In this document: piece after piece, positions 52,875 through 62,800 of the stretch | Position numbering within the stretch: position 1 is the first letter of the stretch | Layout: each line of letters starts with the position of its first letter | NCBI RefSeq assembly: GCF_900205865.1 | Contig: NZ_LT906662.1 | Span: forward strand, 1,054,001-1,118,000 | Direction of reading: 5' to 3' | DNA: 64,000 nt | From: Thermoanaerobacterium sp. RBIITD | GTDB lineage: Bacteria; Bacillota; Thermoanaerobacteria; Thermoanaerobacterales; Thermoanaerobacteraceae | Notes under the pieces: model-generated | What the model was told of the DNA's origin: nothing | What the model saw: the letters and a program-made list of their open reading frames with translations, nothing else | Database searches by the model: none | Translations under genes and position numbers: made by a program

Positions 52875-54680
52875 TTACTCCTCCCTCCCTATTAGTTTCG
52901 TTCCTACTTCACCATTTGAAAATAAACTTAATATAAATGTAGCAATTATAGTAACAGCTTGAGCACATACAACAATATCAAATAATAATGTCCATGGAAT
53001 AAAGTTGCGCATTCTTATTCCGTATGAACTTTCTACAAATGACGGCAATCCATTAGTCAATATAGTTCCAAATATTAACCCTAATATGCTACCAGCTATT
53101 ATTATAAATATCCCCTCAAAAGTATTCATCAAAATGATCCTTAGTTTTCTCATGCCTATCAACTTGAATGAATTATTATATCTACTTCTCTCTTCTAAAG
53201 ACATTAGAAACATATTAATAATCATAAATATGCTTATAACTAAATAAATATATAAAAAAGTATCAATCATTTCTGTCCCTTTTAAAATTCCATTCTTATA
53301 TTCTTCGATAAGTCTATCTCTACTTATTACATCATATTTTATATCTAATTCATTTAGCTTTTTAGTTATATTATCAATATTTCCAATAGCATAATATGTA
53401 TTACTAACTCCTTCAGCGCCGAGTATTTTTTTGCTGAGTACATTTTTATTAATGTATATCTGATTTATATTGTATGTATATATGCTACCAACAACTTTAG
53501 CATTGACAGTCTTTTTTAAAATCTTAAGCTCTATAGTATCACCTATTTTTATTCCATTATTTATTTTCATAAGTTCAGGAATTATACATACCAAATTGTT
53601 ATTATTGTTAAATAGATTTGAAAGTGATCCATTCTTTATATCGAGATTTTCAAATTTCACATAATCATTATCTATCCCAGTTGCTAATAACTTCATATTA
53701 TTTTTTGTATATACAGCATCAAATGACAAAGCCTTATAAACATTATTCTCATTTATCTTATTATCTGGAACGATTGTGTTAAGCTGAATAAGTTGATTGA
53801 ATTTCATATTCTTTTTTGAATATTCTATTCCACTCATTTTTACAGAATTATACATAGTAAATAATAATACTATTAATACGATTGAGATTGATACATTATT
53901 TATAAGGGATGAAGCCTTCTTAAAATTAAATTTTATTTGTTTTATAGAAACATAAATTGGCGGTACCGAGCTTTTAAAAATTGTTTCTAAAACATTTAAA
54001 ATAAAATATAAAGCGGGGTTTACTAAAATAGCAGCACCTATTATAAAACATCCTAACTTTGCTATATTATAGCTTATAAAAAATGAGACTACAATAAAAA
54101 CTGCTCCAACTATTATTTTCGATAAATAATTGCTACTTTTAATTTTTGCATTTTTCTTGATTATGTGTTCTAATAAAACTTTTCTAAATTGTAAAATACC
54201 TATTATTAGGAATATTAAATAACTTAATAACAAAAATTCAGCCATTACACCTATTTCTTGATTAATATTAACATCATAATAATTAAAAAATTCGTGAGTA
54301 ATGATAAGTCCTAAAATCAGACTTGTAATACTTATTATTAAACTTAATAACGATAATTCTCCAATAAAAATCTTACTGATTGTTTTGTTGTTAGCTCCCA
54401 ATGTCTTCAATATATGCATTTCATTCTTTCTCATTTTATAAAAGATATGTAAGACTGCCGATATTATCATAACTGCAAAGAATACAAATACCACGATAAA
54501 AGTGATCATTAATACATTAAAATTGATATCTGCTTTTACCTCACTATTTCCTTTTTTAGATACATAATCTAAAACTTGAAGTATAAAATATACAAAACCA
54601 AATGCAATAGTACTTAATATACCTAATATTATATATTTTTTTTTATTGTAATATAGACTCTTTAAACTATATAAGATCAT
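52875..54680 (-). CDS. FtsX-like ABC transporter permease
   Basis: A permease of 601 residues with the two-part FtsX/MacB architecture: a TM segment at about 15-35, a cluster of helices (about 50-245), a large extracellular domain (about 290-460) and C-terminal helices (about 460-595) with ELSLLSLIISITSLILGLII and TFEGIFIIIAGSILGLIFGT as the conserved FtsX repeats. The ATG at 54680 has GGAGG eight bases upstream. It sits directly upstream of its ATPase; no sensor kinase or response regulator is beside it. The substrate is unknown, with peptide antibiotics a common case. Confidence 0.85.
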   Translation of the reverse strand: MILYSLKSLYYNKKKYIILGILSTIAFGFVYFILQVLDYVSKKGNSEVKADINFNVLMITFIVVFVFFAVMIISAVLHIFYKMRKNEMHILKTLGANNKTISKIFIGELSLLSLIISITSLILGLIITHEFFNYYDVNINQEIGVMAEFLLLSYLIFLIIGILQFRKVLLEHIIKKNAKIKSSNYLSKIIVGAVFIVVSFFISYNIAKLGCFIIGAAILVNPALYFILNVLETIFKSSVPPIYVSIKQIKFNFKKASSLINNVSISIVLIVLLFTMYNSVKMSGIEYSKKNMKFNQLIQLNTIVPDNKINENNVYKALSFDAVYTKNNMKLLATGIDNDYVKFENLDIKNGSLSNLFNNNNNLVCIIPELMKINNGIKIGDTIELKILKKTVNAKVVGSIYTYNINQIYINKNVLSKKILGAEGVSNTYYAIGNIDNITKKLNELDIKYDVISRDRLIEEYKNGILKGTEMIDTFLYIYLVISIFMIINMFLMSLEERSRYNNSFKLIGMRKLRIILMNTFEGIFIIIAGSILGLIFGTILTNGLPSFVESSYGIRMRNFIPWTLLFDIVVCAQAVTIIATFILSLFSNGEVGTKLIGREE

Positions 54681-55257
54681 ATTTGCCTCCATCGTTTTAA
54701 TTAATTACAGCTATTTTTTCAGCTTTGACATCTTCATTACTTACTTCTGTTTTACATCTACAGTCACTTTCCTATAAAAGGCAATTTTATTTGCATCTAA
54801 GGCTTTTACAATCCTTTATTTTTTAGCCTCTTACTATTTTCATTGTAATTTATGACAATTTTAAAAAATTGCAAGCAATAACACCAATAACTGTATTGGT
54901 TATTTATTACATTAATGGTTTCACTTTGATATTTTTTCTAAATTTCTAATTAAATAATATATCGCAATTGTTAAACAAATATTAAATTGTTGTTAAAATA
55001 ATATTAAATTTATCCATGGGATATATTATATTAAAGTTTTATAGAGTTTAGATTTCTTGAATATTCTTATTAATAAATTTGATATATCATCTTCATATTA
55101 TTATTCTATAGAACCTTTTAAAATCCTTATAAAAATCCTAGAAATATTTATCTTCAATTCGGATGAAATCAATTAAAATTAAAAAGTATTTCCTCCTATA
55201 TCCTGAAAAAATTAACAAATTTTTATTATAACTTTGTGATATATAAAGGATGTTACA
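54681..55257. other. Long gene-free region before the small ORF
   Basis: About 580 bp, very AT-rich, with no gene of note. A dyad CCAAT-N6-ATTGG with flanking AATAA/TTATT pairs (about 54877-54903) may be a weak hairpin. The part before the ABC permease should hold its promoter, but I see no clear -35/-10 pair. Near 55219-55247 there are TATA-rich candidates for a promoter of the small ORF at 55258. Confidence 0.4.
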
Positions 55258-55380
55258 ATGGACAATGATGAAAAAGGATTAATTATTATTGTAGGCAAAA
55301 AAGATGTTTCGCATTTTACGGAAAGTAAAAAACTATTTAAAGAAAATATAAAAATGTTGAAGAATTGTCCCATATTATAA
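55258..55380 (+). CDS. Putative 40-residue small protein
   Basis: A 40-codon frame with ATG at 55258, a ribosome site AAAGGATG six bases upstream, and a stop that runs straight into a strong terminator hairpin. Its sequence starts MDNDEKGLIIIVGKKDVSHF and ends in a lysine/asparagine-rich part. There is no signal peptide or known motif. The paired translation and termination signals make a real small gene plausible, although no homologue is known to me. It points away from the ABC genes and toward the converging dockerin gene. Confidence 0.5.
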   Translation: MDNDEKGLIIIVGKKDVSHFTESKKLFKENIKMLKNCPIL

Positions 55381-55413
55381 AATAAGAACAGGTCTATTAC
55401 CTGTTCTTATTTT
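55379..55413. terminator. Bidirectional terminator between small ORF and dockerin gene
   Basis: Perfect 14-bp stem AAAATAAGAACAGG/CCTGTTCTTATTTT with a 7-base loop, A/T-rich at both ends, so it works for transcripts of both strands. Confidence 0.9.
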
Positions 55414-55431
55414 ATAATATTGTTTTTGATT

Positions 55432-58400
55432 CTAGTTTAAAATAAGTTTAGCTACAGTCACAAGATCGTCGATATCTATACTGCCATCATTATTTAAATC
55501 TTCGAAATTTATTTTATCCCAATCCGGGCTTTTACTGTCTTTTCCATAATCCCTTGCCAGTATTCCTATATCACCTATTGATATTTTCCCATCCCCATTT
55601 AAATCTTCCTTTACTTTTGGTACATCGACTTTTATAGCGTAACTTTTTCCAGAAACATCGACATTAATATAAGCTGTCCCAGGTTTATTTGCTGTTATTA
55701 TTCCGTCACTTGATACAGATACTATGTCAGGTTTATCTGAACTCCACTTTGCTGATATATCCTTAAAATTACTTAATGATATTATATAGTCTGAATATAG
55801 AATCGAAAAATCTCCAACTAAATTTAATTTTTTCGTCGCACCAAGTGGGAGTTCTAAAATACCATCTTTAAGTGAGTTATCTTTGATAGATACATTCTTT
55901 ACAAGTGGTATAAACTCATGTGATACTTTGTCGCCACTTACATTAAACTTGGTATAAGCTAATATTCCGCCATCTTCTGGTTTTACATATTGTTTACCAG
56001 CTTCATCACCTGATACAGTATATGTTACTCCATTTAAGTCCCAGCTTTGTACTGAATGTATATGTCCGAATATGACATTAATATTTTTATCAGGATTTGA
56101 TTTTTTATAATCGCTTAAAATACTTTCTAATTCGTCAGCATCTGATTTAAGCATTTGGTGCTGTGTTCCAAAATTATCTCTTGTAAGAACATGTGTATAT
56201 ATAAACACATTCTTTTTATTGTTTTTTTCAAGAACTCTTTTTAAATAGTCAAATTGAGTAGGGTCTGATGCACTTATACTTTGGCCTAATGCACTATTTA
56301 ATGATATAAATAATGAATTTCCATATTCGAAGCTATATGTCGGTAATCCATAATAATTTATAAAATTATTAAGATTTCCTTTAAATGCCTCATGATTTCC
56401 CGGTGAGAAGAATATAGGTTTATCTATTAATTTTAGCTGGTCATTTGCTTTTGACCATTGCTCAGGCAAATCATTATCAACTAAATCCCCATTTTGTATT
56501 ACAAAATTTGATCCATCATTATTAATCATATTAAAGAAATAATTTGTATAGTCTGTCGCATGTGTATCAGATGTCACCGAAAACGAGAAATTATTCGGAT
56601 CTTTTGGTACTGCAATAGGTTCAACAGTAAATGTTGATTTTAAACCATCAGGATATTTTTCATTTAATTCATCATTAAAATATTTGAAGAAAGCTTGTTT
56701 TAAAATACTTAATGGAGCATACGTCGTACTATCAATTAGCGTTACAGGTATCTTCAATGCAATACTATTTCCATTTAATAAAGCTATATTGCTATCTATT
56801 GTCAACACTAAATTAATATCGTCCTTAGCAACTGTCAGCTTTCTTGCTGCTCCATCCCATGAAAGTGATGCACCTATATCTTGTGCGACATCTTTTACTT
56901 TTATCAATGTTTCCGATTTATTTCCGGCTTTATCATATGCGCTTGCAATAACAGTATGCTGTCCTGGCGATAATTGATCTGGTATTATATATGCAATACC
57001 TGATGATTCATCGTAATATGGTGTTACTTTTTTCCCATCTAATATTATTTCAATGTCTTTTACATCTACGCCTGATTGAATATCTCTAATATTTACTGAT
57101 ATCCTTGGTGTTGGAGTATTTACAATACTTCCATTTATTGGTAATATATTTGATATAATAGGTGGTTCATTATCTTGTTGTAAGTTTACCGTAAATGTCT
57201 TTGTAAATGGAGGATTTGCATAATTTCCTGCTAAATCTTTAGCATCTACTTCAAAAGTATGTTTCCCTTCACTTAAGTCTTTTGCAAAATATACAGCTTT
57301 TCCAGTCGTTTCATCATAATTTACATTAACAATATTTCCATCAAGTTTAGCATTAATACTATTTTTATCGACACCTGATTTATCGTCAGATATATTTACT
57401 GATAATTCTACATCTTTACTGTATACTATATTATTTGATGGTGATGGATTTGAAAATGTCGGCCCTTGTAAATCCTCATCGTCAGTATATACAAATCTTA
57501 TATCATCAAAATACACTGTTCCCTTATAGTGCAGACTTTTATCTGTCTCAACCATATAGACATAATATAAAGATAATGGAAGTGGCACATCTTGTGGAAT
57601 TGAAACATCTACGTATTTCCATCCAGTCCAGTTAATTCGCGACGCTAAATCATATGTACGCTTTTGTCCATTTCCATCAACAAGGATTACTCGAAGCCAT
57701 GGAGCATGCCCGTCTCCATATACCCACATTCCGAATTTTTTAGGTCTTATATTAGTAATATAGTTATTTTTTATATCATTGCCATTTTTATCAACATATG
57801 AAGGAATAAAATTTATAGTTCCATTATACTTTCTCGTCCAGTTTTTATCATAGTCATATGATATCTTATAGCTATATTTACCGCTCTTTGCTTCTTCATC
57901 GGATATTTCACCTTCACCACCGACATATCCCGATATAGGTTTATATCTCGCATTATCATTATGTTCAAAATCATCAATCATCATTTCTTTTCGGCCTACA
58001 ACTACTTTTACAGATACACTTTTACCATCTAATGTTGCCGTAATAGAACCTTCGCCTTGTGAATTACTTGCTGTAAATAGTCCATTTGCATCAATGCTGC
58101 CAATATTTCCGTCTACACTCCATGTAGCAGCACTATTATCAATAACAATAGGCGTACCATCAGCAGTTGCCGCTACTATATTGAATTGCCTCGTTTTACC
58201 ATTATCTATCGTGACAACACCACTATCTGTTAAATTAATTGAATATACACTATCAATTACTTTTACATTCGCACTGCCAGAGACATTATCAATTGTTGCT
58301 GTAACAATGCCTTCTGCACTACTATTGCCTGCAGTAAATAACCCGTTAGAATCGATATTTCCAATTTTATTATCTGATGTCCATATAACTTTTCTATTCG

Positions 58401-59790
58401 ACAGGTCTATAGGATTAGAATTAGTGTCTGTAGCTTTTACTTTAAATTGATATTTTGAATTTTTATATATTGTAATATTGCTATCTACTCTAATATTTCC
58501 TACAATACCAGTTGTAGGCGCCTTACTTACGAATAAAAGTGCATTTGTTATAGCCCTCTCACTACCATCAGAAGGCCTATTAACAATACTAACATCACTA
58601 TCTCCAAATCTTTTAACCATCATTTCGGTAGAACCGCCGCCATCAAGACTTAATGCTTGTACTGCTCCTAAATTTGCCATTATTTGCGCCATCTGGGTTA
58701 GTGTTACACCGTCACTTATACCATATGATGGCTGGCCACCATCAACTGTTACTGCAATGACTTTTTTATCACTTGTGATACCTATTGCGGTTCTTGGTTT
58801 TATGCTATTTATTAATGCATCTGATGCTCCTTCGGCTTTCATCTCATCTACACTTAATGGATGCCCATTTTTAACAAATAATAAGTAACCTGATAATGCT
58901 TCTTTTATGTTATTTCTATTTATATCGATAGAAAATCTTATCTTATCGCCACTTTTAATATGGTCTTTGACCCAATCTGCTTTAGAACCTGTACTTGCAA
59001 GTACTATACCATCTTGTGGAATATCCACACTATTTATACCGTATCCGACAGATTCTACAATACCTTCATAAATGTTTCCGGGAACTATGGGAGATTTAAT
59101 TCCTTTAATAACTGTAAGTGCTGCTTTTTTGCTTGTTACTGCCTGACCTGTCGCCTTATACTGAGGTGTTATGATTAAAATTCCATTACTATATGCATCA
59201 ATTGTTCTATTTATACCATCAATATTTATCGTATCTAAAGGTGCTTCTTTACCATATACACTTTCATATACAGAATCTATTACTGTCAATATTGAGTTAG
59301 ATGTAACTTTATCTATAAAAGGATTTTTCGAACTATCAATTCCAAACATAGGATAACTTGTGTTTAAAGGTGCAGAAATAATTGAACCATCTTTTATTTG
59401 CATTCCCATACTATCGCCAAGGTACATATCAAACATATCGGCATTTATACCGGCTATAACATTATTTCCCTTAAATTCTTCTCTTCTAATTTGCTGTGAC
59501 AATGGTTCAAGAGCTACACCTAAATCCTTAGGTTTCGAAGTTATTATATCAACGCCTGAATTGTTGAGATCTGCTGTAACAATATTTATACGCTGATTTG
59601 AACCGTTTCTATTACTTAATGCCATTTCAGTATAATTTGTTCCAATAGCAATATTCTCATTTGTTAAAACTTTCTCGTTATATCCATCAATTAATGAAGC
59701 AAATATCGGTGTCGCAGATGAAAATATAATCAAAACTGTAATCAATGCTGCAATATATTTACGAATATGAATTATGTTTATTCTTTTCAC
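55432..59790 (-). CDS. Secreted multidomain phosphodiester glycosidase/metallophosphoesterase with dockerin
   Basis: A 1452-residue exported protein. In order: signal peptide (about 1-32); phosphodiester-glycosidase (NAGPA) domain (about 40-430; AGINADMFDMYLG, RTAIGITSDKKVIAVTVDGG, LSLDGGGSTEMM); two Big-type Ig repeats (about 435-595); a carbohydrate-binding-like domain (about 600-760, MIDDFEHNDNARY); two further Ig-like domains (about 765-955); a stalk-like segment (about 965-1030); a calcineurin-type metallophosphoesterase (about 1050-1270; SDTHATDY, NGDLVDND, GNHEAF, THVLTRDN, GHIHS); a last Big domain (about 1300-1385); and a C-terminal dockerin. The start is GTG at 59790 with GGAGGGG upstream. 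It lies 90 bp behind the nucleotidase/cohesin gene, apparently co-transcribed. Confidence 0.87.
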   Translation of the reverse strand: MKRINIIHIRKYIAALITVLIIFSSATPIFASLIDGYNEKVLTNENIAIGTNYTEMALSNRNGSNQRINIVTADLNNSGVDIITSKPKDLGVALEPLSQQIRREEFKGNNVIAGINADMFDMYLGDSMGMQIKDGSIISAPLNTSYPMFGIDSSKNPFIDKVTSNSILTVIDSVYESVYGKEAPLDTINIDGINRTIDAYSNGILIITPQYKATGQAVTSKKAALTVIKGIKSPIVPGNIYEGIVESVGYGINSVDIPQDGIVLASTGSKADWVKDHIKSGDKIRFSIDINRNNIKEALSGYLLFVKNGHPLSVDEMKAEGASDALINSIKPRTAIGITSDKKVIAVTVDGGQPSYGISDGVTLTQMAQIMANLGAVQALSLDGGGSTEMMVKRFGDSDVSIVNRPSDGSERAITNALLFVSKAPTTGIVGNIRVDSNITIYKNSKYQFKVKATDTNSNPIDLSNRKVIWTSDNKIGNIDSNGLFTAGNSSAEGIVTATIDNVSGSANVKVIDSVYSINLTDSGVVTIDNGKTRQFNIVAATADGTPIVIDNSAATWSVDGNIGSIDANGLFTASNSQGEGSITATLDGKSVSVKVVVGRKEMMIDDFEHNDNARYKPISGYVGGEGEISDEEAKSGKYSYKISYDYDKNWTRKYNGTINFIPSYVDKNGNDIKNNYITNIRPKKFGMWVYGDGHAPWLRVILVDGNGQKRTYDLASRINWTGWKYVDVSIPQDVPLPLSLYYVYMVETDKSLHYKGTVYFDDIRFVYTDDEDLQGPTFSNPSPSNNIVYSKDVELSVNISDDKSGVDKNSINAKLDGNIVNVNYDETTGKAVYFAKDLSEGKHTFEVDAKDLAGNYANPPFTKTFTVNLQQDNEPPIISNILPINGSIVNTPTPRISVNIRDIQSGVDVKDIEIILDGKKVTPYYDESSGIAYIIPDQLSPGQHTVIASAYDKAGNKSETLIKVKDVAQDIGASLSWDGAARKLTVAKDDINLVLTIDSNIALLNGNSIALKIPVTLIDSTTYAPLSILKQAFFKYFNDELNEKYPDGLKSTFTVEPIAVPKDPNNFSFSVTSDTHATDYTNYFFNMINNDGSNFVIQNGDLVDNDLPEQWSKANDQLKLIDKPIFFSPGNHEAFKGNLNNFINYYGLPTYSFEYGNSLFISLNSALGQSISASDPTQFDYLKRVLEKNNKKNVFIYTHVLTRDNFGTQHQMLKSDADELESILSDYKKSNPDKNINVIFGHIHSVQSWDLNGVTYTVSGDEAGKQYVKPEDGGILAYTKFNVSGDKVSHEFIPLVKNVSIKDNSLKDGILELPLGATKKLNLVGDFSILYSDYIISLSNFKDISAKWSSDKPDIVSVSSDGIITANKPGTAYINVDVSGKSYAIKVDVPKVKEDLNGDGKISIGDIGILARDYGKDSKSPDWDKINFEDLNNDGSIDIDDLVTVAKLILN
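55435..55605 (-). other. Type I-like dockerin module of the multidomain phosphoesterase
   Basis: The last 57 residues hold two calcium loops, DLNGDGKISIGD and DLNNDGSIDIDD, each followed by a helix (IGILARDYG; LVTVAKLIL) and separated by a linker containing DWDKINFE. This is the classic duplicated F-hand dockerin layout. Positions 10-11 of the loops, which set cohesin choice in type I systems, are IG and ID. Confidence 0.88.
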
Positions 59791-59812
59791 AAATGCTCCC
59801 CTCCATAATTTT

Positions 59813-59849
59813 CGGATATTACTTAATTTTTTAAGTTAAGCAATACCCG
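59813..59849 (-). repeat. Intercistronic hairpin between the cohesin and dockerin genes
   Basis: 14-bp arms (59813-59826 and 59836-59849) with a 9-base loop. As - strand RNA all 14 pairs form, two as G-U. No T-run follows, so readthrough into the downstream gene is expected. Confidence 0.5.
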
Positions 59850-59880
59850 ATTATTTATTTTTTATTATTTCAATAATTAT

Positions 59881-62800
59881 CTATGCAATTTTCTTGAAAT
59901 CTGCTAACATCTGGTTTACCGATACATTTTGATTATGAATTTGTCTTGCTAAAATCACAAGGTCCTCAAGACCAATAGTTCCATCATTATTTAAATCAGC
60001 AATTTGTGCTTCATTCCATTTTGCACTATCTTTAGTTAAACCATAATATTTAGCAATAACACCAAGATCGCCAAAACTTATTTCTCCATCATTATTTAAG
60101 TCATATCCCATTGAAACATTGACTGTAACTTTAGAGGCTAAAGCTTCAAATTCATTTTTGCCGTCATCTGCCATAACTGCTTTGCTTATCGAAATATCAC
60201 TATTGCCAGCTGTCCATTTTGCTCTGAATTTAAGGTCAAACAAGTGTGAATCTTTTGTAATTGCATTCCCTCCGCCTTTACTTACTAAGAATATGCGGAT
60301 ACTTCCGGGTTTTGCATAAACGTACTGTGCTACATTTTCGTTGACATTATCGAGCCCATTAAAGTCAAACATATTTGCATCATAGTTCATTGTAAAATCC
60401 TGTGCATATACAGCCTGTGAAACGCCTGCTAAGGCGACTGAAACAGTAAAATCACTATCTTTATTTACTGATGTAGGCCCTGTCATTACAGTGCTTAAGC
60501 CTGAAGTAGATACGGGAGTTTCAGATATCGTCCAGTAGTTGTCAACTGTTGGATCTATTGTGCCTTTTTCTTGAATGTACTTTGTCATTAAATTTCTAAC
60601 CTGTCCATCATCACCATATGCTTTTGCTGAATCAAAGACTACTTCTGGATTTGTTATTCCTGCTGCTTTCATGAATCCACCGCCACCATTAAACCTGTAG
60701 TTATTAATAGCAACGGTAAATACGTCACTGTCTTTGACAGGTTTGCCATTAACAGATAGATTTTTTATTCTGCTTCCTGCTGGCTGTGTTAAATCTATTG
60801 TATATGATGCACCATATAACTGGTCGAGATTATAATCTGGTATATTCAATGTCTTGTCCTTTGTTATTGGATCTTGTGGTGATTTTACCTGCTGATAATA
60901 CCTTACTGACCATTCCATCCAATCCTTCAATTGCTTACCTGTCATCTTTATTCCATATAAGTAGTTTTCATATACATAGACTCTCATCATATCCTGTATT
61001 GTTACATCGCCTTTTAGTATCTGCGCTGAACTGCTAAGTGGTGCTGCAATTGAAAGGTCAGTCTTTGCATAGTATTTCTGAACTTTGTTTATAAGGTCCA
61101 TCAAAGCTGTCTCTTTTGTTAATTGATCTGTTCCAAGAAAATCGCCAGATGCCACACCTATCTTTGTCCCTATGTATTTTAATGTTGCATCTTGATAAGA
61201 TTCTGCAAGCTGCATTATTGTTGGATCTGCTTGTATTGAATCATCCATTTTTACGGCTTTACTTGTCTTATTGTCTATTACCCATTTACCGTTTGAATCT
61301 TTCGAGATATTGAAGTCTATTTGCGATACATATTGACCCCATTTGCCTGGCTCGGTTACTATAACATTTTGTCCAGCTGGGTTTTTGTAGGTATCCTGCT
61401 GTATAACCGCATGTGTATGTCCTGCTATGATTGCGTCAATACCATTCACGCCAGTCGCTACTGCCTTTACCTGGTTTTCTGGTATTGTATCTGATGCAGA
61501 TTCTTCGCCTGAATGCATTGCAACAACTACTATATCTGCACCCGCGGCTCTTACCTTCGGTACCCATTTGTTTGCTTCTTCTACAAGGTCATTGAAGTTC
61601 AGCCCTGCATAATGTGCCTTGTCTTCCCATGACGGTATTGTCTTTGTTGTAAGACCAAGTATGCCTACTTTAACATCACCTTGTGGTGTTGTAATTGTCT
61701 TAATGTAATACGGCTCTACAAAGTTTGTTCCATCATCTTTATAAGTATTTGCTGATAATACATGTATATTTTCTTTCTGCATATCTTTTATAACTCGATT
61801 TAATACATCAAAGCCGTAGTTGTACTCGTGGTTTCCAAGTGTCCATGTATCATATTTCATAGCACCCATTGCTTTTGCCATTGGATATTCTGTGGTTGTA
61901 TCTATTTTATCGTAGTAGTATGAGAGGGGGGTTCCCTGTATTGTGTCGCCATTATCAACTAATACTACATTCGGATTTTGAGACCTTACCTGATTTACAT
62001 ATGTAGCTACTTTTGCAAGACCTTGATTTGCTGATTTTGCACTGCTGTAATCCCAAGGTACCAAGTTTCCGTGTAAGTCTGATGTTGCAAGAACGGTCAC
62101 TGTTGTACCGTTTGATACAGGCATCGTAGCCGGTGCTATTCTTCCATCCGTGCTTGCTGTAATATGATGTGCTGCTTTTATTGCCTCAACAAAAGCATCT
62201 CTTACAAGCTTCTGTGTATCGACATAACTTGATGCTACGGCTGGATCTTTAAATTCATCGAATTTATCTCCACCTGTACCCATGAAGTTATTTGTCGCAA
62301 CAAGATATTTTGTATTCATATCAATAGGAGTACCATCAGATTTTTTCATATCAAATACTCTTTGCATTGATGGTTTAGATGGATCATATTTAAATTTTAG
62401 TCCTGCTACCTGTATGCCTTTTCCACCATCCTGTACTGCCTGTTCAAGAACTGTTTTAATCTGTGAACCTGTCATGCTGAGTGTAACTATCGTATTGTCA
62501 AATGGCATTAAGGTATACATTGTCCCAAGTGTTATATCACCTTTTGGAACATCTATTCTTAATCCACCATTATTTCCAAAACCGAAATCAGCATAAACTG
62601 CGTCTTTAACAACTTCTGATGTCCAATTACCAAGTGCTGAATCGCCATATGGACTTGAACTTTGATTTCTTGTTAAGTCAACATCTGCTGTTCCTATAAC
62701 TTCACTAAATTTCTGTCCAACTTCCTGATTTGCTTTATCTACAATTGCCTGTACATCAGGGTCTACAACTGGGTTCGCAGTATTATATAGATTATAATCA

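Noticed and set aside
44167-55413. Matching AAGAACAGG stems in the terminators at 44167 and 55379 as a repeat family
   Set aside because: Only the 9-base stem core is shared, while loop and flanks differ; chance or terminator convergence is enough to explain it.
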